From CAIYRG01 sp965247505 (GTDB lineage Bacteria; Pseudomonadota; Alphaproteobacteria; Micropepsales; Micropepsaceae), in NCBI GenBank assembly GCA_965247505.1, contig OZ252020.1, forward strand, positions 124,001 through 188,000: DNA of 64,000 bases. The letters are read 5' to 3'. Both the position numbers and the translations under genes were made by a program. This document shows positions 33,697 to 42,128 of this stretch, piece by piece. The notes beneath the pieces were generated by a model. It worked only from the letters and a program-made list of their open reading frames with translations. It had not been told where the DNA came from and did no database searches. Numbering within the stretch: position 1 is the stretch's first letter; each line of letters starts with the position of its first letter.

Positions 33697-33712
33697 TCCC
33701 CAATATTGGGGA
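33697..33712. promoter_or_regulatory. Palindromic operator-like site upstream of the LuxR gene
   Basis: TCCCCAATATTGGGGA is a perfect palindrome, preceded by TCAAATC exactly as at 30341. It lies 181 bases before the regulator's ATG and 213 bases after the P450 stop. It may be the binding site of the LuxR protein itself. The rest of 33625-33892 holds no gene. Confidence 0.5.
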
Positions 33713-33892
33713 TGTGCGGAAACGCGCGAACGCCTTACCCTCCAAGCCCGTGACAGCGCCGCAGCCGGGAGCGGACCCGGCGGCATCGGTCTGTAGGATT
33801 GCTGCGGGGCATATCGGCAACCAGGGAGGTCGCGCGCCGCGGGAGACTACGGGTACCGGGTCCACTGGGCGTGACCAGGAGAAGGCGTGGTC

Positions 33893-35044
33893 ATGAGCGA
33901 ACGGGAGGCGTTTGACGGCATCCTGGCCTCGTTGCATGAGGCGGCGCTCGACCGTGCCCGCTGGTCGCCCGCCACCGCGCTGATCGATGACGCCCTCCGA
34001 GCGCATGGCAGCAGCATGGCGTTCGGCGACGGGAACTCCGAAAAGGACATCCGTATCTACTTTGCGTGGTCGTTCTTCCGTGGACAACGGCACCGGGAAC
34101 TGGAGCGCGACTACTTCGAGAACTACTACGCCCTGGACGAACGGGTCCCGCGCCTGCGGCATCTGCCCGACAGCCGGCTGGTCCATGTTACCGATCTCTA
34201 CACCGAGGAGGAGCTGAAGACTTCCGTGGCGTACAACGAGGCGCTGCCCCGCGACCACGCCCAGAACAGCGTCAGTGTGCGCCTCGACGGGCCCAACGGC
34301 TCGCGCATCGTCTGGGTCGTCAACGACCCGGTTGACGGGGACGGCTGGTCGTCAGCCCAGCTCGGCTCGATCCGGCGTCTCCTGCCCCATATCCGTCAGA
34401 CCGTGCGCGTCCAGCAGACGCTGGCCGAAGCTGACGCCCTAGGTGCGTCCCTTGCGAAGCTGCTCGACACCACCGGGTTGGGCATCGTCCAGCTTGATGG
34501 GCGCGGGCGGATCGTGGCGGCGAACGACCGGGCCCAGGATGTGCTGCGGACCGGCGACGGTCTGTTTGACGAGGGCGATTTTCTGTACGCCCAGGCGCCG
34601 GAGGACAATACCGAACTCCAAGGGCTGTTGACGCGAGCCCTGCCGCGGTTCGGGGGTCAGGGTGCCGGCGGCTCGACGATGGTGAGACGCTTGGCGGCCT
34701 TGCCGCCGCTTGTGCTGCACGTCAACCCGGTGGGCCGGCAGGAGACGGACTTCCACCTCTGGCCGGTCGCGGCGCTCGTTCTGGTCGTCGACCCTGCGAG
34801 CCGGACCCGCATCGATCCGGCCGTGGCAGTGGCGGCTCTCGGCCTCACGGGGATGGAGAGCCGGGTGGCGGTGTTGTTGGCCGATGGCATGAGCGTCCGT
34901 GAGATCGCCATAACGACGGGCCGCGAGGAAAGTACGATCCGCTCGCATGTGAAGCGCATTTTCACCAAGCACGGCCTGTCGCGGCAGGCGGACCTGGTGC
35001 GGTTGGTGCTGTCGATGGCAGGCGCTCCGGAGTCCCGGCGCTGA
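33893..35044 (+). CDS. LuxR-type transcriptional regulator with PAS-like domain
   Basis: 383 residues from the ATG at 33893 (a GTG at 33887 is nearer the AGGAGAAGG and is possible). The N-terminal 180 residues are helical with no autoinducer-binding signature; the middle (residues about 185-260, LLDTTGLGIVQLDGRGRIVA) is PAS-like. The C-terminal LuxR HTH is LTGMESRVAVLLADGMSVRE, IAITTGREESTIRSHVKRIF and TKHGLSRQADLVRLV. A palindrome upstream suggests autoregulation. It may regulate the P450 and, through the same palindrome, the TbpB-like lipoprotein. Confidence 0.88.
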   Translation: MSEREAFDGILASLHEAALDRARWSPATALIDDALRAHGSSMAFGDGNSEKDIRIYFAWSFFRGQRHRELERDYFENYYALDERVPRLRHLPDSRLVHVTDLYTEEELKTSVAYNEALPRDHAQNSVSVRLDGPNGSRIVWVVNDPVDGDGWSSAQLGSIRRLLPHIRQTVRVQQTLAEADALGASLAKLLDTTGLGIVQLDGRGRIVAANDRAQDVLRTGDGLFDEGDFLYAQAPEDNTELQGLLTRALPRFGGQGAGGSTMVRRLAALPPLVLHVNPVGRQETDFHLWPVAALVLVVDPASRTRIDPAVAVAALGLTGMESRVAVLLADGMSVREIAITTGREESTIRSHVKRIFTKHGLSRQADLVRLVLSMAGAPESRR

Positions 35045-35062
35045 AGGTCGAAGCAGACACGG

Positions 35063-35312
35063 GGCATTGTCAGACTAACTGGGTCGGACCTGTAGAATCT
35101 ACAATCGAGGACTTTTAGGCTGCAAGTTGCCGCCATTCGGCCAGGGCGGCGGCCCGGTCTTGCTTGAAAATGTCGCGACGGTTGAGATGCGTTGGTGGCT
35201 GAAATGGTTGTGGATCGAAGCATGGACGGAGGCGAATTTCTGCAGGGTCCTGATATCTCTGAACCGCGCCATTGCCCCTTCCCGCCTTCGAAAGGGCTGA
35301 TGTGAGTTTTCC
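35063..35312 (-). mobile_element. IS6-A 3' remnant
   Basis: Begins GGCATTGTCAGACTAACTGG and contains the last 60 codons or so of the transposase with a one-base frameshift near 35190. Confidence 0.8.
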
Positions 35313-35333
35313 GGGCATTGTCAGAGTAAATTG
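35313..35333. mobile_element. IS6-A terminus stub
   Basis: 21 bases starting GGCATTGTCAGAGTAAATTG, cut by the DDE element at 35334. Confidence 0.65.
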
Positions 35334-36452
35334 TGTGTGTACCGAAAATTAGATTCTCGCATACCTGTGGTGTAGGCCGCCCAGAATTGGGTGTGCGGTG
35401 ACGGTCCCGGTGCGCTCGATGGGGCGCGGGTGGGGGGAATCTTTGGCCAAGGACCCGTGCGTCCGGGCGTCATTGTAGTACTGAACATAGGCCGAGAGCA
35501 CTCGGCGCAAATGGGTATCGTTGACCACGATAACGTGGTCCAAACACTCCCGACGTATAGTTCCGATGACGCGCTCAGTATGGCCGTTTTGCCAAGGCGA
35601 TCGAAAGCTCGTTGGTCGGTCTCGAATACCCATCGCACGAACGCGTCGCTTGAAGACGCCACCGAACTTCACGTCGTTGTCTCTAATTAAGAATTTTGGC
35701 GCTGAATCCCATGGAAAGGCTTCCGTGATTTGTTGAGCAAGCCACATCGCGGTGGGCTCGCCCGTAACCGTCAGAAGGACAATCTTACGTCGGGCATGAT
35801 TCAGGACGACGAACACGTAGAGCTCTTCGAACAAGAAAGTTGGAACTGTGAATAAGTCTATCGAGGCGATGCCTTCAGCCTGATTCAGAAGGAAGGTTGT
35901 CCAGCTTTGTCCTCCCCGGAAGGGAGGTCGTCGGAGCATGTATTTCGCGACCGTCGATTGAGCGACCGAGAAGCCGAGCTTCAATAATTCTCCATGGATT
36001 CTTGGAGATCCCCACAAGGGATTCTCCCTACACATGCGCTGTATCAAATCACGAAGTTCTTTATCGATCTTGGGGCGTCCGAGGCGCAGACCGGGGGACC
36101 TCCAGCGCCAATAACGCCGAACCCCTTGCCGGTGCCAGCGGGTGACCGTTTCCGGCCGCACGACTTTCACGCTTTCAAGAACCGTCGGAAAGGCCCGAGA
36201 TATCCCGACCAAGAAGGAGCGATCAAAGTTCGATAATTGGACCCGGCACGAACGCTTCCTGAGGGCGATGTTCAGCTGATGACGCAGGCTGACAATCTCC
36301 GCCTCAAGCTGGGACTGAGACTTAAAGGCGCTCCGAAATGCAAAATAGATCGTCAGTAGGACCTTCAGCATCGCCCCAAAGAATGGGCTGAGTCGGCCTC
36401 CTCATGCGAGTCTTCCCCAGTTCCCAGCTGAATCGACTTTTCGGTACACACA
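35334..36452 (-). mobile_element. DDE single-ORF IS, copy C, complete
   Basis: 1119 bp between TGTGTGTACCGAAAATTAGA and an inverted TGTGTGTACCGAAAAGTCGA. With copy D it flanks 36453-37251 as a direct repeat. Confidence 0.9.
35349..36371 (-). CDS. Single-ORF DDE transposase (integrase core), copy C
   Basis: 340 residues: N-terminal coil (SQLEAEIVSLRHQLNIALRK), winged-helix part (RPETVTRWHRQGVRRYWRWR; LLKLGFSVAQSTVAKYM), then the rve integrase core with Asp in ASIDLFTVP, Asp in RDNDVKF and Glu in GHTERVIG, and a C-terminal NDARTHGSLAKDSP. The family is widespread in proteobacteria and usually labelled integrase core transposase near IS3/IS481. It is intact. Confidence 0.9.
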   Translation of the reverse strand: MLKVLLTIYFAFRSAFKSQSQLEAEIVSLRHQLNIALRKRSCRVQLSNFDRSFLVGISRAFPTVLESVKVVRPETVTRWHRQGVRRYWRWRSPGLRLGRPKIDKELRDLIQRMCRENPLWGSPRIHGELLKLGFSVAQSTVAKYMLRRPPFRGGQSWTTFLLNQAEGIASIDLFTVPTFLFEELYVFVVLNHARRKIVLLTVTGEPTAMWLAQQITEAFPWDSAPKFLIRDNDVKFGGVFKRRVRAMGIRDRPTSFRSPWQNGHTERVIGTIRRECLDHVIVVNDTHLRRVLSAYVQYYNDARTHGSLAKDSPHPRPIERTGTVTAHPILGGLHHRYARI

Positions 36453-36502
36453 GGACTAGTTTTACTCCGCCCGGGTGGACTAATTTTGCTCCGCCGTTGA
36501 CA
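36453..36502. mobile_element. IS21 right-end remnant
   Basis: 50 bases identical in arrangement to the right end of the IS21 at 15786 (ACTAGTTTTACTCCGCCCGG, then GGACTAATTTTGCTCCGCCG and TTGACA). Confidence 0.85.
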
Positions 36503-36769
36503 ATACCAATGGCTGCATTCAAAACGGCTGCTTAACAGTCGACTGATTAGGTTTTCGGAAGGGACAAGTTTAGGTCAGCATTCCATGCTGTGTTGGTTGG
36601 GCGATTTCATTAACTGTCGCTAATTTCAAAATATAGACGTAGTCAAAACCTTGAACTACTGAAGTTTGCGCACCATATAGCAAAATTTCGCGAGCAGTTG
36701 GGCCTAAAGTATGCCTCATGAGGAGAAACGTGGCTCACCTCGCCTTCTCAAGCAAACGGAGAAAGTCCA
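36503..36769. other. Intergenic region upstream of the 96-residue gene
   Basis: AT-richer than the surroundings; no gene. A plausible promoter is not clear. AGAAAG lies shortly before the next ATG. Confidence 0.35.
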
Positions 36770-37060
36770 ATGTCAGAAAGTCGATCCCACAAGACCACAG
36801 CAAAGCGGCTAGCCAAAATGTACAACACAGACTACAACCAAGGTGGGGGGCCGGACATCAAGGCAGATAACGTCACGATCGAAGTAGAGACACCTGAAAG
36901 TGTCACTGATGCTGGTCGGCAGCTCCAAGGACATCGAGGATCTGTTTATGTGGCCGGTACTAACAAGGAGGCTGTTGAAAGCGCACTGAAACATTACAGT
37001 GGCAGCACAATCGGCGTGATGGACAATCAAGGAAAAATCGTCAAACAGTCAACCCGGTAG
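36770..37060 (+). CDS. Small protein of unknown function
   Basis: 96 residues, basic N-terminus, no signal peptide. AKRLAKMYNTDYNQGGGPDI then IEVETPESVTDAGRQLQGHR, VYVAGTNKEAVESALKHY and STIGVMDNQGKIVKQSTR give a compact alpha/beta pattern. GGPDI...IEVET looks like the edge of a restriction-endonuclease-like fold that marks DNA- or conflict-related proteins, but too little is present to assign this. It is the only gene between DDE element copies C and D. Confidence 0.6.
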   Translation: MSESRSHKTTAKRLAKMYNTDYNQGGGPDIKADNVTIEVETPESVTDAGRQLQGHRGSVYVAGTNKEAVESALKHYSGSTIGVMDNQGKIVKQSTR

Positions 37061-37173
37061 CTGTTCGCTTGGGCTCGCAACGTACGTCAGAGCAAGACCG
37101 ATTATGAATTATGCTGTGAGGGCAATCTGGTCCGACGCTGAGGTTTGGATACGTTCGATCCATGCCTATCCGG

Positions 37174-37251
37174 TTAGTACAGGCACCCACTAGATGTAGG
37201 ATGCTTCCAGTCACCGGAATATAGCTTGGCGTAAGTCGGTGCCTCGACCTC
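37174..37251 (-). pseudogene. IS1595-family transposase, C-terminal scrap
   Basis: Minus-strand frame EVEAPTYAKLYSGDWKHPTS then stop, equivalent to SAPTYAELYSGEWRHPTCSG at the end of the fragment at 25747. Cut by DDE element copy D. Confidence 0.7.
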
Positions 37252-38368
37252 TGTGTACCGAAAATTAGATTCTCGCATACCTGTGGTGTAGGCCGCCCAG
37301 AATTGGGTGTGCGGTGACGGTCCCGGTGCGCTCGATGGGGCGCGGGTGGGGGGAATCTTTGGCCAAGGACCGGTGCGTCCGGGCGTCTTTGTAGTACTGA
37401 ACATAGGCCGAGAGCACTCGGCGCAAATGGGTATCGTTGACCACGATCACGTGGTCCAAACACTCCCGACGTATAGTTCCGATGACGCGCTCAGTATGGC
37501 CGTTTTGCCAAGGCGATCGAAAGCTCGTTGGTCGGTCTCGAATACCCATCGCACGAACGCGTCGCTTGAAGACGCCACAGAACTTCACGTCGTTGTCTCT
37601 AATTAAGAATTTTGGCGCTGAATCCCATGGAAAGGCTTCCGTGATTTGTTGAGCAAGCCACATCGCGGTGGGCTCGCCCGTAACCGTCAGAAGGACAATC
37701 TTACGTCGGGCATGATTCAGGACGACGAACACGTAGAGCTCTTCGAACAAGAAAGTTGGAACTGTGAATAAGTCTATCGAGGCGATGCCTTCAGCCTGAT
37801 TCAGAAGGAAGGTCGTCCAGCTTTGTCCTCCCCGGAAGGGAGGTCGTCGGAGCATGTATTTCGCGACCGTCGATTGAGCGACCGAGAAGCCGAGCTTCAA
37901 TAATTCTCCATGGATTCTTGGAGATCCCCACAAGGGATTCTCCCTACACATGCGCTGTATCAAATCACGAAGTTCTTTATCGATCTTGGGGCGTCCGAGG
38001 CGCAGACCGGGGGACCTCCAGCGCCAATAACGCCGAACCCCTTGCCGGTGCCAGCGGGTGACCGTTTCCGGCCGCACGACTTTCACGCTTTCAAGAACCG
38101 TCGGAAAGGCCCGAGATATCCCGACCAAGAAGGAACGATCAAAGTTCGATAATTGGACCCGGCACGAACGCTTCCTGAGGGCGATGTTCAGCTGATGACG
38201 CAGGCTGACAATCTCCGCCTCAAGCTGGGACTGAGACTTAAAGGCGCTCCGAAATGCAAAATAGATCGTCAGTAGGACCTTCAGCATCGCCCCAAAGAAT
38301 GGGCTGAGTCGGCCTCCTCATGCGAGTCTTCCCCAGTTCCCAGCTGAATCGACTTTTCGGTACACACA
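37252..38368 (-). mobile_element. DDE single-ORF IS, copy D, complete
   Basis: 1117 bp; the left end has lost two bases (TGTGTACCGAAAATTAGA), the right end is intact. It interrupts an IS6-B copy on its right side. Confidence 0.9.
37265..38287 (-). CDS. Single-ORF DDE transposase, copy D
   Basis: 340 residues, intact, nearly identical to copies C and E (NDVKFCGVF, shared with copy A). See copy C for the domains. Confidence 0.9.
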   Translation of the reverse strand: MLKVLLTIYFAFRSAFKSQSQLEAEIVSLRHQLNIALRKRSCRVQLSNFDRSFLVGISRAFPTVLESVKVVRPETVTRWHRQGVRRYWRWRSPGLRLGRPKIDKELRDLIQRMCRENPLWGSPRIHGELLKLGFSVAQSTVAKYMLRRPPFRGGQSWTTFLLNQAEGIASIDLFTVPTFLFEELYVFVVLNHARRKIVLLTVTGEPTAMWLAQQITEAFPWDSAPKFLIRDNDVKFCGVFKRRVRAMGIRDRPTSFRSPWQNGHTERVIGTIRRECLDHVIVVNDTHLRRVLSAYVQYYKDARTHRSLAKDSPHPRPIERTGTVTAHPILGGLHHRYARI

Positions 38369-38597
38369 CCTGCCCAAACTTCAATGCCCAGCGCCGGACC
38401 GTTTCGTAAGAAAGATCAATACCACGTTCAGCGACCAGGTCTTCGATGTCTCGATAGCTGAGGGGAAACCGGAAATACAGCCAGACAGCGTGCTGAATGA
38501 TCACGGGGGGAAATCGGTATCGGGCATAAGAGATTTTCTGCATCCAGCGACATTACTGCGCCATCAGAAACAGGTCACCCTGTTAATGTGACAACGC
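38369..38597 (-). mobile_element. IS6-B fragment, 5' part
   Basis: Contains the first 58 codons of the type B transposase (MQKISYARYRFPPVIIQHAV... FGQ) and the complete upstream terminus ending TTAATGTGACAACGCC. The gene is cut by DDE element copy D; the frame continues by chance into that element. Confidence 0.85.
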
Positions 38598-39864
38598 CGT
38601 CGTAACGGCGCTAATGACCGGCGGCGAGGTGGGAGAAGAACTCCCGGGGCGCCGCGTCTTGATCAATCCCCGCGAGATGAAGCCGAATCCCGCGATCCCC
38701 GAAGATGTCTGGCAGAAGTTGCTTTCGCTGCCCTCCCAGTCTCTGCCGAAGCGACAGGCTCGCCCGGTCAAGCGATTGACCGCGTTGGCGCATGAACTGG
38801 CGGTAGGCGCGCTTCTTGCGGATGCCGGGAAGAATGCGCACACGGAAATGCACAAGGTGCTCGATGGTGCGCAGGTCCGCTACGCTGAGGAAATCAAAAA
38901 GGCTCGTGATGCGATGTTGACCGTCGAGGGCAAGACGGTAAAGGCGGACGTCGAAACCAAGGCGATGTCGTTTAACGACTTCGTAGAGGCGGCCGACTAT
39001 GCGATCATCGAGGACGCCTATAAACGAGCTACCCGCGTCATCAGTCCCGATCTTGGCAAGACCTACAGCGAACATCTCGCAAGCAAGGCCCCTGGTGACG
39101 AAGGCCCGGAAGATGCTCTGATTGAAGCCCACACCACGGTTGCGGCAATGGGGCTTGTCCCAGATATCCAAGGCGATCTCGAAGCGGCGGCGGAGAAGCT
39201 CTCAAACCAGTGGCTCATTCAGTATCGGGTGCCGATCAAAAGCCTGTCGGACGAGCGGCAAGAGGTATATCGGCAGATCAGAGAAATGAGCGCTGATCCG
39301 TTGGACGTCGATCTGGCCCGGCCCCACATGTGGCTGCAACCGACGACGGCTCGCGAAGCGGATGGCACACAAATCGTCCTTCCCCGTTTTGAGAAGCACC
39401 TGCTGTGCGACGAGGATGGGCTCTTTCCCGAGAGCATTAACTCCTGGGAGCAACGTGTTCTTTCGGTCGAATTGGGCCGTAAAGATACGATTGGTTGGTA
39501 TCGCAATCCGTCACGGGCAAGTCAGGACTCTCTCGGCGTAACCTACGAAGACGGCTCCGACACCAAGATTGTCAGGCCAGACTTCATATTCTTTGCGGAA
39601 TTGCCAGACGGGACGATTGCTGCCGATATTGTGGATCCCCATGGCGCTCAGTTCAGCGACGCGCTTCCGAAACTCAAGGGTCTGGCAAGTTACGCGGAAG
39701 CCAATGGCAGAATATACCGTCGGGTCGATGCCGTGGCACAGATTGATGGCGCCTATCGTGTTCTGGACCTCACGGAAGCATCTGTGAGGGCCGCCGTCGG
39801 ATCTGCCGAGACCGTTGTCGAGCTATACCGAAGCGAAGCAGCGTTCGACTATACGCCGGGATAG
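38598..39864 (+). pseudogene. Type III restriction-type helicase/nuclease, C-terminal part
   Basis: The frame begins at the IS6-B end and runs 1.26 kb to a TAG. Residues near its start (GRRVLINPREMKPNPAIPED, then PVKRLTALAHELA) and the C-terminal block GWYRNPSRASQDSLGVTYED, IVRPDFIFFAELPDGTIAAD and IVDPHGAQFSDALPKLKGLA match the Res subunit of type III restriction systems, where RPDFIFF...DIVD is the PD-(D/E)xK nuclease. The whole DEAD-box helicase half and any Mod gene are missing, so it is inactive as a restriction system. An ATG at 38614 would allow a 416-residue product. Confidence 0.75.
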
Positions 39865-40080
39865 CTCAGGAAATCCAAAAAGCGCCGATTAAGCTTCGCC
39901 GCGACCCGCCAATCACAATCGACCGCCCAGCTTCATGAACTATCCGGGCTAGGGGCCGGCCGCCATCAGAAACAGATCAGCGGCCTCAGCCTGCAGCAGG
40001 GTCTCATTGCGTTAGCTGGTCTCGCACTTCCGCGATTTCAGCGATGACAGGATCGATGTCCTCATGGCAACGCCAAGCAG
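39865..40080. other. Short intergenic region
   Basis: 216 bases between the restriction relic and a 163 bp element. No gene or known repeat is seen. Confidence 0.35.
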
Positions 40081-40243
40081 GGCATTGTCAGACTATAATC
40101 GTATGTTAGAATTTTCACGTTGTTGAGCCATCTTCGTCGCCCGTGCTTGTCTGGTCTAATCTGGACAGAACATGACTTTGCGCCCTGAAATCCCCAAAAA
40201 GGGACATGGAAAGGCTACCAAGAAAATTTAATCTGACAATGCC
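40081..40243. repeat. 163 bp IS6-A-ended element, copy 5
   Basis: Ends GGCATTGTCAGACTATAATC and AATTTAATCTGACAATGCC. Orientation as copies 1 and 4. Confidence 0.85.
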
Positions 40244-40549
40244 TGCTGTGACCCCCGATAGTTCCTCCATTTGATACTGGAGTCCGGCCTTGAAGAAGGG
40301 ACTGGACGAATGAAACGATCGCGTTTTTCCGAAGAACAGATCATCGGGATATTGAAGGAACATGAAGCGGGGGTACCCGTTGCCGAGCTTTGCCGTAGGC
40401 ACGGGATGTCGCCGGCGTCTTTGTACGCATGGAAGGCCAAGTTTGGCGGGATGGAGGTCTCCGACGCGAAGAGGCTGAAAGCCCTTGAGGCGGAGAATGG
40501 GACGCTCAAGCGCCTGCTCGCCGATGCCATGCTCGACAACACCGCGCTG
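40244..40549 (+). mobile_element. IS3-family (IS51-like) left end with orfA fragment
   Basis: TGCTGTGACCCCCGATAGTT begins the element. orfA starts at 40310 with MKRSRFSEEQIIGILKEHEA, HTH GVPVAELCRRHGMSPASLYA and leucine zipper LKALEAENGTLKRLLADAML, and is cut at about 40549 by IS6-A sequence. No orfB remains. Confidence 0.85.
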
Positions 40550-40653
40550 CGGATTACCTCAGGCGAACTGTTGAAATAGCGAAAGGGATTTTGCATCGCC
40601 GGAGGCTACGAAACCTTACTTCCCGGCTCAAGCCAATTTACTCTGACAATGCC
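40550..40653 (-). mobile_element. IS6-A 5' remnant
   Basis: Upstream end of IS6-A with the first codons of the transposase (MQNPFRYFNSSPEVIR), ending TTTACTCTGACAATGCC. Confidence 0.8.
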
Positions 40654-40761
40654 CTGCGTTCTGCTGGACCGTATTCGCTTTCTTTACAGCCTGACGGAAT
40701 TGTCAAGTTGACGCGCCCGATCATTCACTGCGACGGGGGATGATGTCCGTTGTCCGGTTGT

Positions 40762-41139
40762 TCAGCGTCTCGTGATCACCAAACAACGCATCAGCATGTT
40801 GCGCCGGTCAAGACCACTCAGTTCATAACTGTCCGCCGCCCGTTTGCATCCCACCATCCGTTGTCTGAAATACGCAAGTTGTGCGTCTTCGTCATATTGA
40901 TCGGCTGGGTCGGCTCGTGGAAACCGACTCTCGGCGTACCAGATCGCCAGATTGCTCTTACACCAAGTGACCTCAGCCGGTGTCAATTCATGGTTCATCG
41001 ACTCATTGATTGCCAGGCAAGCCCTCTCCACTTTCGCCGGACCGGATCCAACAATGATCGGAGGGCCGCTTGCGCATCCTGCCATCAGCAGGACCGGCAC
41101 CATGAGTGACCCGAGCCTTGCCGCGTGGATCCTCTTCAT
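40762..41139 (-). CDS. Lipoprotein of unknown function, second gene of a pair
   Basis: 125 residues from the ATG at 41139, with lipobox LMAGCAS at residues 18-24. The mature part is rich in Cys, Trp and Arg (AEVTWCKSNLAIWYAESRFP; RMVGCKRAADSYEL) without a known domain. The start overlaps the stop of the YecR-like gene by four bases (ATGA), so the two are translated together. Confidence 0.65.
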   Translation of the reverse strand: MKRIHAARLGSLMVPVLLMAGCASGPPIIVGSGPAKVERACLAINESMNHELTPAEVTWCKSNLAIWYAESRFPRADPADQYDEDAQLAYFRQRMVGCKRAADSYELSGLDRRNMLMRCLVITRR

Positions 41140-41498
41140 TTCCCTGGTTTCTCTTCTTGCCATCCTTCGCGCCCGATTGGGACGCCGCGATCTGTGCATT
41201 GATAAGCCACATTCACGCGGTAGCTTTTGCAGCGGCCGAAAATATCTTGGGTGAGGCAAGAACGCCGCCGGTTCTCAGATCTCTGCGCGCCGCTATATCC
41301 CCAAGCGTTGCAGCGTGCTTCCGCGGTGCGTTGCGCTACGGCCCAATCGAGTACCGGCCGGTCAGACAAAACATATTGATAGGATAGCTGCACGATCCCA
41401 TCGGGGCGGCTGGCTCCCGTGTGCCGAAACTCATTATCCGTTGCGCAAGCGGAAATAATAATACCAACGGCTGTAATTATCGACCTTTGCGAGCCCAC
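41136..41498 (-). CDS. YecR-like lipoprotein
   Basis: The GTG at 41498, eight bases after GGAG, is preferred. An ATG at 41528 would lie within the terminus of the 132 bp element. The 120-residue product has the lipobox ISACAT. WAVAQRTAEARCNAWGYSGA then FGRCKSYRVNVAYQC is the pattern of YecR-like lipoproteins (WxxAxxxAxxxCxxWGYxxA). Function unknown. First gene of a two-gene operon; the 132 bp element lies 26 bases upstream and has probably replaced its promoter. Confidence 0.7.
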   Translation of the reverse strand: MGSQRSIITAVGIIISACATDNEFRHTGASRPDGIVQLSYQYVLSDRPVLDWAVAQRTAEARCNAWGYSGAQRSENRRRSCLTQDIFGRCKSYRVNVAYQCTDRGVPIGREGWQEEKPGK

Positions 41499-41523
41499 TC
41501 TCTCGCTCCGATGGACATGATTG

Positions 41524-41655
41524 GGCATTGTCAAGTTAACTGATTTGAGGCTTTTTTCGGCATCTCTGAATGAGGCTAAGCCATTGAAATTACATAGACC
41601 AGCAATCGACAATTTATCGAGATTTCGGAGTGAATCCGGTTAACTTGACAAAGCC
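41524..41655. repeat. 132 bp element, full copy
   Basis: Bounded by GGCATTGTCAAGTTAACTG and an inverted CCGGTTAACTTGACAAAGCC. Non-coding. The interior has short conserved blocks (ATGAGGCTAAG..ATTG and AATCGACAATTTATCGAGAT). It is the same length as the copy at 45852. Confidence 0.8.
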
Positions 41656-41753
41656 TTCTGGAGGACTGTCTGACGTCAGCGCCTTTGGGACGAATTGAGG
41701 TAATTGCATAACGGAGGATTTCTGGCTCATCGTAGTGACCGAAGGGAACGAAG

Positions 41754-42128
41754 ATGAGACAGAAATCAATGAGCAAGAACGACCCGGCGGAGAGAACGGT
41801 TCGGGATATTCGGCGCAAGACACGCAAGCAGTATACGGCTGAGGAGAAGATCCGGATCGTGGTGTCGGGCCTGCGCGGCGAGGAGAGCATCGCCGCCTTG
41901 TGCCGCCGCGAGGGCATCGCCGAGGGTCTGTATTACAGCTGGTCGAAAGAGTTTTTGGAAGCGGGCAAGAAGCGGCTCGCCGGCGACACCGGGCGCCAAG
42001 CGACCTCGGGCGAGGTTAAAGGCCTGCGCCAGGAGATGCGCGACTTGAAGGAGTTGGTCGCCGAACTGTCGCTGGAGAACCGTCTTCTCAAAAAAAATAT
42101 GATCGGGCATGGGGGAGGCGAGGAATGA
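41754..42128 (+). CDS. IS3-type orfA (HTH protein)
   Basis: 124 residues: HTH (YTAEEKIRIVVSGLRGEESI, LCRREGIAEGLYYSWSKEFL) and a C-terminal leucine-zipper-like stretch (LRQEMRDLKELVAELSLENR). The stop overlaps the orfB ATG (ATGA), so orfB may be made by reinitiation rather than by frameshifting. An ATG at 41769 is an alternative start. Confidence 0.88.
   Translation: MRQKSMSKNDPAERTVRDIRRKTRKQYTAEEKIRIVVSGLRGEESIAALCRREGIAEGLYYSWSKEFLEAGKKRLAGDTGRQATSGEVKGLRQEMRDLKELVAELSLENRLLKKNMIGHGGGEE

Noticed and set aside
32386..33786. 466-codon ORF antisense to the cytochrome P450 gene
   Set aside because: High GC third positions of the P450 gene open the opposite strand. The P450 has all family motifs; the antisense product has none.
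38238..38543. 101-codon ORF starting as IS6-B transposase
   Set aside because: After 58 codons it runs into the end of DDE element copy D; a junction artefact, not a gene.
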